Numbered from the stretch's first letter, positions 21,450-30,250 are shown. The stretch is DNA of 58,399 nucleotides from Paraeggerthella hongkongensis (GCF_003726035.1 NZ_QICD01000015.1:1-58399); one strand, 5' to 3'. Translations and numbers: made by a program. Notes: generated from the letters alone by a model not told the origin.

Positions 21450-21872
21450 CTACATGTATTGCCCGGTCGTAGTTACGACCAGACGACCGTTCTGCACGCC
21501 CTTCGTGCCCAGAATAAGGTTCGCGATATCCTGCACCAAGCCTGTTTCACCGCGCACCACGATGACCTCCAGGCAATTGTGCGCATCCAGATGAACGTGC
21601 ATCGAGGAAACGATTTCCTGAAAATACTCGTGCTGGATGGCGTGCAGCTTCTCTTGCAAATCGCTTGCATGGTGATCGAACACGATGGTGATCGTGCCCA
21701 CCACCTCAACACCGGGCGTGGAGCATTCGTCTTCCACCAGCGCGTCCCGCACCAAGTCGCGCACGACCTCGCTGCGGTTCTTCGCTAGGCCGCGACGCGC
21801 TACCAGCTGGTCGAATCTAACAAGCAAGTCCTCGGGCATTGCAACCGAGAACCGCATGAGGTCATTTCCCAT
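21450..21872 (-). CDS. nikR: nickel-responsive regulator NikR
   Basis: The 140-residue protein has an N-terminal ribbon-helix-helix (MRFSVAMPEDLLVRFDQL, then KNRSEVVRDLVRDAL) and a C-terminal ACT-like domain with the square-planar nickel ligands in MHVHLDAHNCLEV (His-x-His-x5-Cys). NikR represses nickel uptake genes when Ni(II) is ample. Its place in an operon with hypE suggests nickel sensing is tied to hydrogenase maturation here. The ribosome site for the first ATG is weak; the inner Met at residue 6 is an alternative. Confidence 0.94.
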   Translation of the reverse strand: MGNDLMRFSVAMPEDLLVRFDQLVARRGLAKNRSEVVRDLVRDALVEDECSTPGVEVVGTITIVFDHHASDLQEKLHAIQHEYFQEIVSSMHVHLDAHNCLEVIVVRGETGLVQDIANLILGTKGVQNGRLVVTTTGQYM

Positions 21873-21883
21873 GGATGCTTCGC

Positions 21884-22138
21884 TTACACCAGGCTGACGG
21901 TAACGCCGCCCGCCGACTCGGCATCGTCTTCAAGGGCGTCCTTGGCCTCGTCCAGCAGCGCACGAACATCATCGAGCAGCGCCTGCGCCGCATGTAGTTT
22001 TTCGCTGACGGTCGCGTAGCCGGCGTCGCCCGCCATATGCCCAAGGGAGTGAGCCCAGCGACGCTCCAGCTTGATATGGTCATCGACCTGGTCGATCATC
22101 TGCTCGAACTGACCCGTGTTGATACCGTTCGTGCACAT
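21884..22138 (-). CDS. small helical protein in the nikR-hypE operon, unknown function
   Basis: The 84-residue protein is predicted to be almost entirely alpha-helical and acidic (KLHAAQALLDDVRALLDEAK), and contains His34 and Cys2 but no recognisable metal motif. It has an excellent AAAGGAGG site and stops 11 bp before nikR, so it is the first gene of the nikR-hypE operon. I do not recognise the family. Context allows a hydrogenase or nickel-related accessory role, which is inference. Confidence 0.75.
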   Translation of the reverse strand: MCTNGINTGQFEQMIDQVDDHIKLERRWAHSLGHMAGDAGYATVSEKLHAAQALLDDVRALLDEAKDALEDDAESAGGVTVSLV

Positions 22139-22253
22139 AGCGAGCCTCCTTTACCGTACGGCAACCGCCCCTTGCAGGATGCGCGGCGCAGCTGCCCGTT
22201 TCTTGCTATCATGATTGTTATACGGCGAACCAGAATGGACCGCAAGGGACAGT

Positions 22254-22721
22254 GTGAAAAAATCTGCAAACGGTAACATGTACGAAGTCGCATTGGATGA
22301 AGCGTGGGAGCTGTTCGGGTCCCATCTAGACGGCGCGCGCTCGGGCCTGGTATGCGCGATCAGCACGCAAACGCTCGATGAGCGCAGCCGCATCGCGCTG
22401 AACAAGTCGGCCGAAGCGCTGGGGTACGGACGCGACGCATGCCTGTTCGCGACGCTTGACGCAGACGATGCAGCGTTGGACGAGCAGGCGCTGTTCCTTC
22501 TGGTCGAGGGCATCGACCCCCTTTGCCTCATAGCCACCGACGCAGCCGCTTTGACGATGCTTCGCAACGCCTATCGATGCCCTGCGGAAACGGGAAAGGC
22601 GAACCGTATATTCGGAAGAACATGCGTGGCGTTTCGGGCGTTCTCGCCCATGCTCGACGACGGGCAGGAAAAGCAGGTTGCCTGGGCACTGCTCAAGAAA
22701 CTTCCTACGTTCGAGCGATGA
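22254..22721 (+). CDS. conserved-looking orphan protein, unknown function
   Basis: The 155-residue protein (GTG start at 22254 with AAGGGA upstream) is a mixed alpha/beta, slightly acidic soluble protein with no signal peptide. It has segments such as ALNKSAEALGYGRDACLF and LLVEGIDPLCLIATDAA. I do not recognise the family. It is divergent from the nikR operon. Its stop codon TGA is the first bases of the long palindromic repeat at 22717, so the repeat has landed at, and now helps define, the gene end. Confidence 0.7.
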   Translation: MKKSANGNMYEVALDEAWELFGSHLDGARSGLVCAISTQTLDERSRIALNKSAEALGYGRDACLFATLDADDAALDEQALFLLVEGIDPLCLIATDAAALTMLRNAYRCPAETGKANRIFGRTCVAFRAFSPMLDDGQEKQVAWALLKKLPTFER

Positions 22722-22800
22722 GACAAGGGGACGGGGTCAATGACTCATTTTCTGGCCTGCGGCCGAAAATGAGTCATTGACCCCGTCCCCTTGTCTCATC
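22717..22800. repeat. long palindromic repeat, copy 2 (REP-like)
   Basis: Perfect 36-bp arms beginning GATGAGACAAGGGGACGGGG, capped by a small GGCC/GGCC stem with a TGC loop. Compared with copy 1 at 12350, an A-T pair is a G-C pair in both arms and the loop differs, showing that the hairpin itself is maintained. The left arm contains the stop codon of the upstream orphan gene. Confidence 0.9.
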
Positions 22801-22865
22801 GGAGAGGGGGAAGCGGCCCGAAAGCCGCTCTCCCCTTCCTCGATCAGCTTTTGCATGCAATCGTG

Positions 22866-24278
22866 CTAGGCGGTCACCACATCCGCAGCAGCAGCAAGAA
22901 GATCGCGCACCTCGTCCACGGTTTCCGCTTCGGCGTAAATGCGCACAAGCGGCTCGGTGCCGGAAGGACGCATCATCACCCATGCATCGCCTTCCAGATA
23001 GAACTTCACGCCGTCGCGACGATCGACGTCGACGACCTTCTTGCCGCACACGTTCTCGGGTGCGTAGTTCGGCACGATGTTCGCGCGGAAATTCGCCATC
23101 TGCTCGTCGGTAATGGTAAGACCCTGGCGCTCGAACTCCAGCTTGCCCACTTTCTGGAACATGTCGTCAACCAGCTGGCCCAAGCTCATGCCGCGCTGCG
23201 CCATGGTTTCGCACAGCAAGAGCGCCATGAGCAGGCCGTCGCGCTCCATGACGTGACCGGGAATGCCGATGCCGCCGGATTCCTCGCCCCCCAGCATGAC
23301 GTCGCCCTTCTCCATCTCGGCGTAAATCCACTTGAAGCCCACGGGCGTGCTGGTCAGCTCCAGACCCAAGCGCTTGCACTGGCGCGCCAGCATGGCCGAC
23401 GCCGTGATGGTGGACACAACGCGACCCGAAAGGCCCTTGTCCTCGGCCAGATGCGACGTGATCAGCGTGATGATGCGATGCGGGTTCACAAAACTACCGT
23501 GCTCGTCCACCGCGCCGATACGATCAGCATCGCCGTCGTTGATAAAGCCGGCATCGTAGCCCAGTTCGGGAACCTTTGCCAAGCAGCGGTCAACCCAAGG
23601 CGGAATGGGCTCGGGGTGCAGCCCGTCGAACGTGGGATCCTCGGCATTGTTGATCTCGCACACCTCAACGCCCAGATCGCGCAGCAGATTCGCCAGGTAC
23701 AGGCGACCTGCTCCATACAGCGGGTCCACTACCACGCGCAAGTTGGCGTTGCGGATAGCCTCGACGTCAACGCGCTCTTTCAGCGTGGCCAGATACGGTG
23801 TCATGAGATCCACCGTCTCATACGTTCCGCGAGCTTCAAGAGACTCGTCAGCGAACGCCGCCTCCACGCGATCGGTGAAGTCCTTGCCCGCTGCGCCGCC
23901 GTCGGCCATGCGCAGCTTGACGCCCAGGTACTCGGCCGGGTTGTGGCTGCTGGTGAGCATGATGCCGCCCACCGCGTCGGCGTCCTGCGCCACGGACCAG
24001 CACAGCGTGGGCGTGGGGCAATAATCCTGCGTCAACTTGACCGCGAAGCCATGCGTCGCAGCAACCTCGGCTGCCAACTGCGCGTAGGCATGCGCATCCT
24101 GACGGCAATCATGACCGACGATCAACGTACCCGGCGCGTCAGCCGGTCGACCGGCCGCCACCGCGTCTTCCTTGAACATGCGAGCGGCCGCGTCCACGAC
24201 GCGCACCAGGTTATCGCTCGTGAAATCTTCGCCGATGATAGCGCGCCATCCATCGGTGCCGAAGTGAATGTCTGCCAC
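22866..24278 (-). CDS. phosphoglucomutase/phosphomannomutase family enzyme
   Basis: The 470-residue alpha-D-phosphohexomutase has the phosphoserine loop TSSHNP, the metal loop DGDADR, the sugar-binding loop GGEESGG and the phosphate-binding loop RPSGTEP, in the right order and at full family length. It interconverts hexose 1- and 6-phosphates for cell-wall and glycan precursors. The start is GTG with AAGGAAAGGAAG upstream. The exact sugar (glucose, mannose or glucosamine) is not decided by these motifs. A G-rich imperfect hairpin at about 22808-22838 may end the transcript. Confidence 0.93.
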   Translation of the reverse strand: MADIHFGTDGWRAIIGEDFTSDNLVRVVDAAARMFKEDAVAAGRPADAPGTLIVGHDCRQDAHAYAQLAAEVAATHGFAVKLTQDYCPTPTLCWSVAQDADAVGGIMLTSSHNPAEYLGVKLRMADGGAAGKDFTDRVEAAFADESLEARGTYETVDLMTPYLATLKERVDVEAIRNANLRVVVDPLYGAGRLYLANLLRDLGVEVCEINNAEDPTFDGLHPEPIPPWVDRCLAKVPELGYDAGFINDGDADRIGAVDEHGSFVNPHRIITLITSHLAEDKGLSGRVVSTITASAMLARQCKRLGLELTSTPVGFKWIYAEMEKGDVMLGGEESGGIGIPGHVMERDGLLMALLLCETMAQRGMSLGQLVDDMFQKVGKLEFERQGLTITDEQMANFRANIVPNYAPENVCGKKVVDVDRRDGVKFYLEGDAWVMMRPSGTEPLVRIYAEAETVDEVRDLLAAAADVVTA

Positions 24279-24505
24279 GAAACTTCCTTTCCTTATGGGT
24301 GCCGAAGCGCAAAGCGCCCGGCCACGTGCAAGGCATACTGCTGTTCATTATAGACAAATCAGCATCGATCGGACTAAGCCAACGTAAAAGAGACGAATGA
24401 GCAAGCGTGTCGTTTCGGGGTTCGGGGAAGGTTCGCCTGCACTCGAACCCGGCAAACACGCAGCAGCGCGCAAGGTTCGCCGACCAACCGCCCCGGCCCC
24501 AAACG

Positions 24506-24540
24506 CAAGCGCAGACCGCGGGGGAGGCGGTCTGCGCTTG
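24506..24540. terminator. hairpin upstream of the LuxR-type gene
   Basis: CAAGCGCAGACCGC and its perfect complement enclose a 7-base G-rich loop. No T-run follows, so it could be a structured leader element or a boundary rather than a terminator. Confidence 0.35.
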
Positions 24541-24602
24541 GACGAGTGAAACGAGGAAAACCGGAGAAGTTGGTCGTTTCATCACGTAGTACTTTAACGG
24601 CA

Positions 24603-24628
24603 ATATTATCCTTTGTCAAGGATAATAT
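24603..24628. promoter_or_regulatory. AT-rich palindromic operator candidate
   Basis: ATATTATCCTT-TGTC-AAGGATAATAT is a perfect 11-bp dyad in otherwise GC-rich DNA, 268 bp upstream of the LuxR-type start. It may overlap the promoter and be an autoregulatory site; binding is not shown. Confidence 0.45.
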
Positions 24629-24895
24629 AAAGCAATGGGGAGTTGCGCAGAAATGCACTTGAAAACTGGTTTCACTCTGAGCCGCAAACGCAACGCTCGG
24701 TTTAGAGGGGGAAAATCGAAGACCTCCACCCCTCCAACGAGCCGAAGACGCCGCACCCCTTCCCCGCCAAAGCAACCCGTACGTCCGAAACCAAAATCCG
24801 CCCAATCTGCGAAACGTCTCACTGCGGGAAGGACTCCGGCGAAGGAATCATCTGCTATCCTTTTACAATTGGGGATGAGGGGCGAAAGAGAGATC

Positions 24896-26353
24896 ATGGG
24901 AAACGCATTCAATCGCATCGATGACCAGCGGCGCTATGCTCGCCAGTTCAAGGAAAGCATCGCGAAACATCCGCTTCTCTCCATCGGCTTCGGTCTTTAT
25001 TGGATGCAAACGGTCTTGCTGTTCCAAAGCCCTTACCTGTTCCTTGACCCTTCACCGCTCGCCGATAGCTTCCCTCTGCCAAAAGGCACCGTATTGCTAA
25101 TGGCGAGCGTGATTACGTATCTCGTATGGTGCCTGGGATACCGACGCGCCAACCGATTCAGCGAAGCCCGCTGGTTTCCGTACGCTCTGTGCGCCGTACT
25201 GATGCTGGGGGCCATGCTGTATTGCACGTACCCAGCGCTCATAGACGATCATCGCGACCTGGCGGTAGTTACCTACTTGACCGCGTCCATCCTTATCGGA
25301 TGCGGCACGGCGAACGTCAATCTGGAAACAGGTCGGGTCTTCGCCTGCATCGGCCCACTGCACGTGCTGTTCAACGGCATTGCGGCACTGTTCATCGGCA
25401 CAGTGGGAGCGCTCGCGCTGTCGCTGTTCCCGAGCCAGGTAGGCCAAGTGGCGCTCGTACTCACGCCGCTGCCCATGGTGGCGTGCATCTGGAAAAGCAT
25501 CGCGCAGTTTCCGCACCGCGAGCTGTACGGCCAAGGCATGCAGGTCAAGGTGCGCCCTCCTGCCAAATTCCTTGTGACGTCAGCTTTTCAAGGTCTCGCG
25601 CTAGGCGTCATGCACAGCCTGTTGATCAACAACTTCGGCAGTTCGTCGCTCGTGGTAAGCATGGGGTACTTCGCCGCCGTAGCGCTCCTGTTCTTTTGCG
25701 CCATCGCCGTAAAGAACAACTTCGATGTATTGATTTATCGCATCGGGTTTCCCCTCATGGCAACAGGCTTTTTCATCGTAGGAACGTTCGAGCCCGCCCT
25801 GCTACTCGGCGCGCTATCGCTAGACGCCGGCTACTGTTTTCAGTACCTTATGTCATGCTCGTTGTGTGCCTATCTGACGAAAGGCCTGGGGCAGCCGCCC
25901 GTTTGGATCATCGGATCCGCTACGGCATGCCTGCTGGCCGGCCAATTCGTCGGCAGCCTGCTGGATGTGCTCATCACCGACTGGAGCCTACTGGCGGTAT
26001 TCGTGGCGTTCGTCCTGCTGCTTGCCGCACTGTTCATGACGAGCAGCCGCAACATCCGCACAGGCTGGGGTGCCGTAAGCCCAGGCGAAAGCGGAACCGA
26101 GGATAGCAAGACCAGCAACCTGGCTATCGCAAGCCAACTCATCGCCACCGAACATCGCCTGTCAAAACGCGAGATCGAGGTGTTCGACCTTATCGTGAAA
26201 GGATACAGCCGCAAAGCCATCGCGCGCGAACTGAGCATGGCCGAAGAAACGGTGAAAACGCACACGGGCCGCATCTATCAGAAGTTGCTCGTACATTCCA
26301 AGCAAGAGCTCATCGAGCTCGCCACCCAACGCGCCACCTCGCTCGAGCAATAA
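24896..26353 (+). CDS. LuxR-type regulator with multi-pass membrane N-terminus
   Basis: The 485-residue protein has about ten to twelve hydrophobic helices (about 25-385), resembling a transporter-like sensor, and a cytosolic C-terminal LuxR helix-turn-helix (SKREIEVFDLIVKGYSRKAI then EETVKTHTGRIYQKL). This fusion is expanded in Eggerthellaceae, where members often sit next to, and control, respiratory-type reductases. The ATG at 24896 is preceded by GAAAGAGAG. It converges on the Tat-exported flavoprotein gene, its likely target by proximity. The ligand would be sensed in or through the membrane; identity unknown. Confidence 0.88.
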   Translation: MGNAFNRIDDQRRYARQFKESIAKHPLLSIGFGLYWMQTVLLFQSPYLFLDPSPLADSFPLPKGTVLLMASVITYLVWCLGYRRANRFSEARWFPYALCAVLMLGAMLYCTYPALIDDHRDLAVVTYLTASILIGCGTANVNLETGRVFACIGPLHVLFNGIAALFIGTVGALALSLFPSQVGQVALVLTPLPMVACIWKSIAQFPHRELYGQGMQVKVRPPAKFLVTSAFQGLALGVMHSLLINNFGSSSLVVSMGYFAAVALLFFCAIAVKNNFDVLIYRIGFPLMATGFFIVGTFEPALLLGALSLDAGYCFQYLMSCSLCAYLTKGLGQPPVWIIGSATACLLAGQFVGSLLDVLITDWSLLAVFVAFVLLLAALFMTSSRNIRTGWGAVSPGESGTEDSKTSNLAIASQLIATEHRLSKREIEVFDLIVKGYSRKAIARELSMAEETVKTHTGRIYQKLLVHSKQELIELATQRATSLEQ

Positions 26354-26380
26354 CCCATCGTAAAACGAACATCGAAACAG

Positions 26381-26414
26381 AAAAGCCTGCGTCCCGGGAG
26401 GGTGGGACGCAGGC
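26381..26414 (-). terminator. terminator of the flavoprotein gene
   Basis: GCCTGCGTCCC and GGGACGCAGGC form a perfect 11-bp stem (8-base loop), followed on the minus strand by TTTT, 30 bp past the flavoprotein stop and 32 bp past the convergent regulator stop. Confidence 0.75.
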
Positions 26415-26443
26415 AGCGAAAGGATCGTCGGAAAGACCGAGCG

Positions 26444-28201
26444 CTACTCGTTATCGGCGATGTACTTGCCGGTGAGATAGCCGAACGTCACGCAGGTCAT
26501 GCCGTAGTTCGCACCCTCGATCATGAACGTGTACGTACCGGAGAACATGTCGCCTACCATAGTGCCCACGTTGTACAAACCAGGAATGGGATGATCGTCG
26601 GCATCGCACACTTGCATGTTCACGTTCGTGTTAAGGCCGCCCATGACGGTAAGAAATCCGAAGTTGTCGGTCATCTCGCCATAGAAGGGGCCTTCTGCGA
26701 TAGGATGGAGATGCTTCGCATCCTTGTAGAAGTCGTCGTCAGAGCCCTTTGCAGCCAGCTCGTTGTACCGCTTGACCGTATCGACCGCCTCTTTCGGCAG
26801 GCCAAGCTTCTCCACAACCTCTTCGATAGTGTCGCCCTTAACGTAGTTCTTGTTTGCGCCTGTGGCAGCTTTGTCCCAGGAAGCAACCGCTGCAGCAACA
26901 GCCTCGTCGCCGGTCATCATAGAGTCGTTCGTCCAGTCGCCCGACACGGCCTCATGCTTCGCGTAGCCGGCATCCCAAATGGCGTACGCCTTCTTTTCGG
27001 GAAGCATCATGATATGCTGACTTGCCAGCGGCCCAATGCAATTCTCGTTCATGAAGCGCTGACCGTCGCGGTCCACCAGCAAGCCCAAATGGTTCGTGTA
27101 CAGGTTGCGCGGACCCGGACCCCAATACGCGCCCATGGTGCAGTTCGGGAAGCTCTTCTGCCACGAAGCACCTACCCATAGGCCCATTTTCTGGCCCTGA
27201 CCCTTGTAAATACCGCCGTATTTGAAACCCTGGTCCCAATCGGGGTCCTTGTCGTACACGTCATCGCTCACGTAGTCGACAGTCTCAGGGCAGTAACGAC
27301 GCATCATGTCGCGGTCTCCCGAGAAGTCGCCCGTAGCCAGCACGATAGCCTTCTTGCCCACGTACTTCGCGTACGTGCCGTCTTCACGCTTGCAAATGAC
27401 GGCAGTCACACGACCCGTATTGTCATTCTCGCGGATAAGCTGCTCGGCAACGTTCTTGTAATAAATCTTGCCCTTGAGATCTTCTTCCAGATGACGAGCA
27501 AGCTCCCACACCAGCAACGGCTGCATCTTGCCGGTAACGATTTCGAGACCTTCCTCGGGAGGGGCCTGACCGTTGAGATCCCAACCGACGGCAGCCGTGC
27601 GCTGCAGGTACAAACTATCTTCGTCGTCTGGCGTGCCGATTTCGATGGTGATGCCGTAACCAGCCTTTTCCATAAGATCAATGGTCCAGTTCATGGCTTC
27701 TTCGGAGTGGTTATAGTGCTGATACCACTTGCGTTGGTCCACCTTGTGCGTCTGACAGAAGATCTCCTTCTCGTACTGCTCGATGGGAACACGCGGATAG
27801 CCCTGCTCTTCGAAAGCCTTACAGTACACAGCGTTGTTCGAGCCGCCGCGGCACGTGGGCTTCGTCGAAGCAGATACGATAATGGTATCCACGCCTGCTT
27901 CGGCAGCGCTGTTGGCAGTCATGAGACCAGCGGTGCCGCAGCCCACCACCACAAGATCAGCCTCGATGGTCTCTTTGATGTCTGCATCGGCGATGGGCGC
28001 AGGCGGGATCTCGAAGGCCCACTTACGCTGCGCCGTAGCAGCGGTATTGTACGACTCGCCCTCCGGTGCGCCGGCATTGGCAGCTTCCGCATCCTTGTCG
28101 GCTTTGCTCGCTGGCGAGCACGCCGCCAACGTAGCCGCACCTACGGCTCCAACAGCCGTAACCGCCGCTCCCTTCAGAAAGTTTCTGCGATCGAGCTCCA
28201 T
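26444..28201 (-). CDS. Tat-exported fumarate-reductase-like FAD flavoprotein
   Basis: The 585-residue protein opens with a twin-arginine signal (RRNFLKGAAVTAVGAVGAA) and a lipobox-like TLAAC, so it is exported folded and probably lipid-anchored. The FAD-binding domain begins ADLVVVGCGTAGLMTANSAA; FNENCIGP-like and GGLNTNVNMQV segments and the C-terminal GLYNVGTMVGDMFSG complete a fumarate reductase/succinate dehydrogenase flavoprotein fold. Relatives in this family reduce varied alkenes and xenobiotics using cytochrome or quinol electrons; no heme motifs or cytochrome partner are here. Regulation by the convergent LuxR-type gene is inferred. AAGGGAG precedes the ATG. Confidence 0.9.
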   Translation of the reverse strand: MELDRRNFLKGAAVTAVGAVGAATLAACSPASKADKDAEAANAGAPEGESYNTAATAQRKWAFEIPPAPIADADIKETIEADLVVVGCGTAGLMTANSAAEAGVDTIIVSASTKPTCRGGSNNAVYCKAFEEQGYPRVPIEQYEKEIFCQTHKVDQRKWYQHYNHSEEAMNWTIDLMEKAGYGITIEIGTPDDEDSLYLQRTAAVGWDLNGQAPPEEGLEIVTGKMQPLLVWELARHLEEDLKGKIYYKNVAEQLIRENDNTGRVTAVICKREDGTYAKYVGKKAIVLATGDFSGDRDMMRRYCPETVDYVSDDVYDKDPDWDQGFKYGGIYKGQGQKMGLWVGASWQKSFPNCTMGAYWGPGPRNLYTNHLGLLVDRDGQRFMNENCIGPLASQHIMMLPEKKAYAIWDAGYAKHEAVSGDWTNDSMMTGDEAVAAAVASWDKAATGANKNYVKGDTIEEVVEKLGLPKEAVDTVKRYNELAAKGSDDDFYKDAKHLHPIAEGPFYGEMTDNFGFLTVMGGLNTNVNMQVCDADDHPIPGLYNVGTMVGDMFSGTYTFMIEGANYGMTCVTFGYLTGKYIADNE

Positions 28202-28531
28202 GCTGTCACTCCCTTCCGTGCGAGAATCGCGCCTCCCTCCGGCGCTCCCCTTCCTCGCAATGACTCACACCCTATCCCGACGGCGCAGCACTCTGCATCC
28301 CCCGTTGAGGGGGCACCTGGGGAAACGCACGATTGGCCCGTTTCGGGGGATAGGCGCAACCGCAAGAAAACAAGCAAAACGGGGAGCATTAGCTAGGAAG
28401 AACGAAGGGGGTGACGCCTTCTCCGCTGACATGAAGAGAAGCCCTCGTTTCCTCGGCTGGCACAAAAGCGCCCGGTTGTTCCCATGTTGGCCTTTCCGCG
28501 AATGTCGATGCGGATACCATCTCGCATGCTT
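28202..28531. other. 330-bp spacer, little seen
   Basis: This stretch lies between the flavoprotein start and the end of the AbiEii gene. It must hold the flavoprotein promoter, but no strong -35/-10 pair was found. A small CCCCC-GTTGA-GGGGG hairpin is at 28299-28313. No gene is credible. Confidence 0.5.
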
Positions 28532-29389
28532 TTAGTCTCGGGGGTTGGCGTAGAGCACAGCGAGCACTCTCTTCGCCGTCTCGCAACACTCCCGGAGGCA
28601 TATTCCTTCAGCGTATGGGTTCTTCCTCACGTACTTCGCCCACTGCGCCAGCATGGCCGCGTCGCCGACGACGTCGTCGAGCACCTCGACCCAGCGGACG
28701 ATAGCGGCCTGGCTGCCCCTTTTCTCGCAGGTCGACGCCAGAGCATCCCTTAACGTCCCCATGTCGACATCATCGCCCTTGACACCCAGCAGAACGTAGA
28801 TGTCGTAGAAGTCGCGCGGGCGGGTGTTGGCGACGCCGCGGGAGACCACGGTCTCGAACTTCTCTGCAAGCACGGTTTCGATCGGATATGCCATCAGGCT
28901 GATCTCGCCCTCCCCGAACAGCAGCGGATAGCTGTACTCCACTGCGTCCGGCGTGATCCTGTCCCCTGTGGTGACGTCAACCGTCAGAGGAACGGACATG
29001 GGCGCGTAGTTTGCCCTGAGGTGCACGCGGATGCCCGGATAGTCGTCGGCCTCGCGGATGTCCTCGGTCCTGTCGAACCCGAACTCCCAGTCATCGTCCG
29101 CCCGGACCGCCGCGATCTCGCGGAATGCCCTCTCCGCGGACTCGTGGGTGAGGACGAATCCCCTGACCGTCGTGTCCAGGTCCATGGTGGTCCTGGAGCT
29201 GACGCCAACGAGGGACGAGATGAGCACGCCGCCCTTGATGACGACGTTGTCCCTCCATGCCGATCTCGAGAGGCGCTCGAGCAGCCTTTCCAGAAGGTAA
29301 CTCTGCATGAGCGCCTGGGCGGGAATGCCCGCCTCCTCGGCCATGCTGTTCACGCGGGCCTTGAGCTGCATTGCGTTTTTCGTCCTCAC
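28532..29389 (-). CDS. AbiEii-type nucleotidyltransferase toxin
   Basis: The 285-residue protein is a nucleotidyltransferase of the AbiEii/AbiGii toxin family, with the GGVLISSLVG segment and the acidic pair in TTMDLDTTVRG, plus the C-terminal RPRDFYDIYVLL segment. Such toxins modify RNA, as shown for some homologues that act on tRNA acceptor ends, and cause growth arrest and phage abortive infection. The GTG start at 29389 overlaps the antitoxin stop and has GGAGG at 7 bases, so the pair is coupled. The longer frame to 29551 is not needed. Codon choice (AGG, GTC and CTC) looks unlike the neighbours, hinting at transfer. Confidence 0.88.
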   Translation of the reverse strand: MRTKNAMQLKARVNSMAEEAGIPAQALMQSYLLERLLERLSRSAWRDNVVIKGGVLISSLVGVSSRTTMDLDTTVRGFVLTHESAERAFREIAAVRADDDWEFGFDRTEDIREADDYPGIRVHLRANYAPMSVPLTVDVTTGDRITPDAVEYSYPLLFGEGEISLMAYPIETVLAEKFETVVSRGVANTRPRDFYDIYVLLGVKGDDVDMGTLRDALASTCEKRGSQAAIVRWVEVLDDVVGDAAMLAQWAKYVRKNPYAEGICLRECCETAKRVLAVLYANPRD

Positions 29390-29967
29390 AGCAGCACCTC
29401 CAGGTACGTGCGGATCTTTCTTTCGACACCGAGCTTGCGGGCGTACCCGACAAGCTTTACAACGTCTCGCTTGGGGCTTCTCGCATAAGCCCGCATCGCC
29501 GGGGCGACGACTTGCGAGTCCACGATGCCCTGGCCTCTGACCAGGTCGCAAAGAGTCCTCTCCAGGTCGTAGGCCTTGACGGCGTTGCCGTGCTGGGTGG
29601 CGAGCTCCGTGAGTCCGAGTTCGAGCACCTCGTCGGCGCAGGTGCGGCAGACTATCCCTGCCTCCCTAGCGAGCGTGGCATTGTAGCCTCTCGGAAACGT
29701 CATGGTAAGGGAGAAGGGAGCGCGGTCGGTCATGCCGTGCAGGAACAGTGCCGTGTCATCGGAGAAGACGCCGCGAGCGAACCGATGTTGAGCGACGAGG
29801 TAGGGGTCCTCCCAGACCTCAGGGAGGGCGTAGAGACCACGCCCGACTTGCACGAGAACGCCCTTGCCGACAGCCTCCGTAAGCTTCCTCCTGGGGATGC
29901 CGGCAGCCGTCGCCTGCGAGGCGGACACGTAGCCGTTCTGGCTCTTCGCAATCTCGACCAATACCAT
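29386..29967 (-). CDS. AbiEi-type antitoxin
   Basis: The 193-residue protein has an N-terminal winged-helix domain (GYVSASQATAAGIPRRKLTE) of the AbiEi type and a C-terminal antitoxin domain with the TFPRGYNATLAREAG and DLERTLCDLVRG segments. AbiEi represses its own operon and counteracts AbiEii without a protein complex (type IV system). AAGGAG precedes the ATG. It overlaps the toxin by four bases. Together they form a complete, apparently intact cassette between the flavoprotein and galE. Confidence 0.88.
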   Translation of the reverse strand: MVLVEIAKSQNGYVSASQATAAGIPRRKLTEAVGKGVLVQVGRGLYALPEVWEDPYLVAQHRFARGVFSDDTALFLHGMTDRAPFSLTMTFPRGYNATLAREAGIVCRTCADEVLELGLTELATQHGNAVKAYDLERTLCDLVRGQGIVDSQVVAPAMRAYARSPKRDVVKLVGYARKLGVERKIRTYLEVLL

Positions 29968-30214
29968 CGCCGCGCTCCTTCCAAGCCGTACTTTTACGCT
30001 GAATATTATTACATATTAAGCACAATAGTACAACTCAGCATACTGGGACGACGCATCTTGCAAAGAAGAACCCCGCAACATTCGGCGACATGGCGCAATG
30101 TTAACCTGCGTTGCTTCCGGCAACGGAGCTTTCAGCTTACAAAAGGGCGGCGAACGACAGAAAGGAGGCCGCCTCATGTTAAGCGAGAATACCAAGGCTC
30201 TCCGGAAAGCAAAA

Positions 30215-30250
30215 AGAGCTCTCTCAGGAAGAGCTCTCTCAGGAAGAGCT
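30215..30250. repeat. 15-bp tandem repeat, 2.4 units
   Basis: AGAGCTCTCTCAGGA is repeated twice exactly and then partly. Each unit carries the palindrome GAGCTC. It is intergenic, upstream of galE. A copy-number-variable site or protein-binding array is possible. Confidence 0.7.

Larger units (their letters stand above)
24279..24895. other. 617-bp spacer with two dyads, no gene
   Basis: This spacer separates the divergent mutase and LuxR-type genes. It holds a 14-bp hairpin (24506-24540) and an 11-bp AT-rich palindrome (24603-24628), listed separately. An open frame runs through 24635-24895 into the LuxR gene, but its Arg/Pro-rich translation and lack of a good start argue against coding. 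Confidence 0.6.

Noticed and set aside
24635-24895. N-terminal extension of the LuxR-type protein
   Set aside because: The extension is Arg/Pro-rich, starts without a ribosome site, and the next ATG at 24896 has one and begins right before the first membrane segment.
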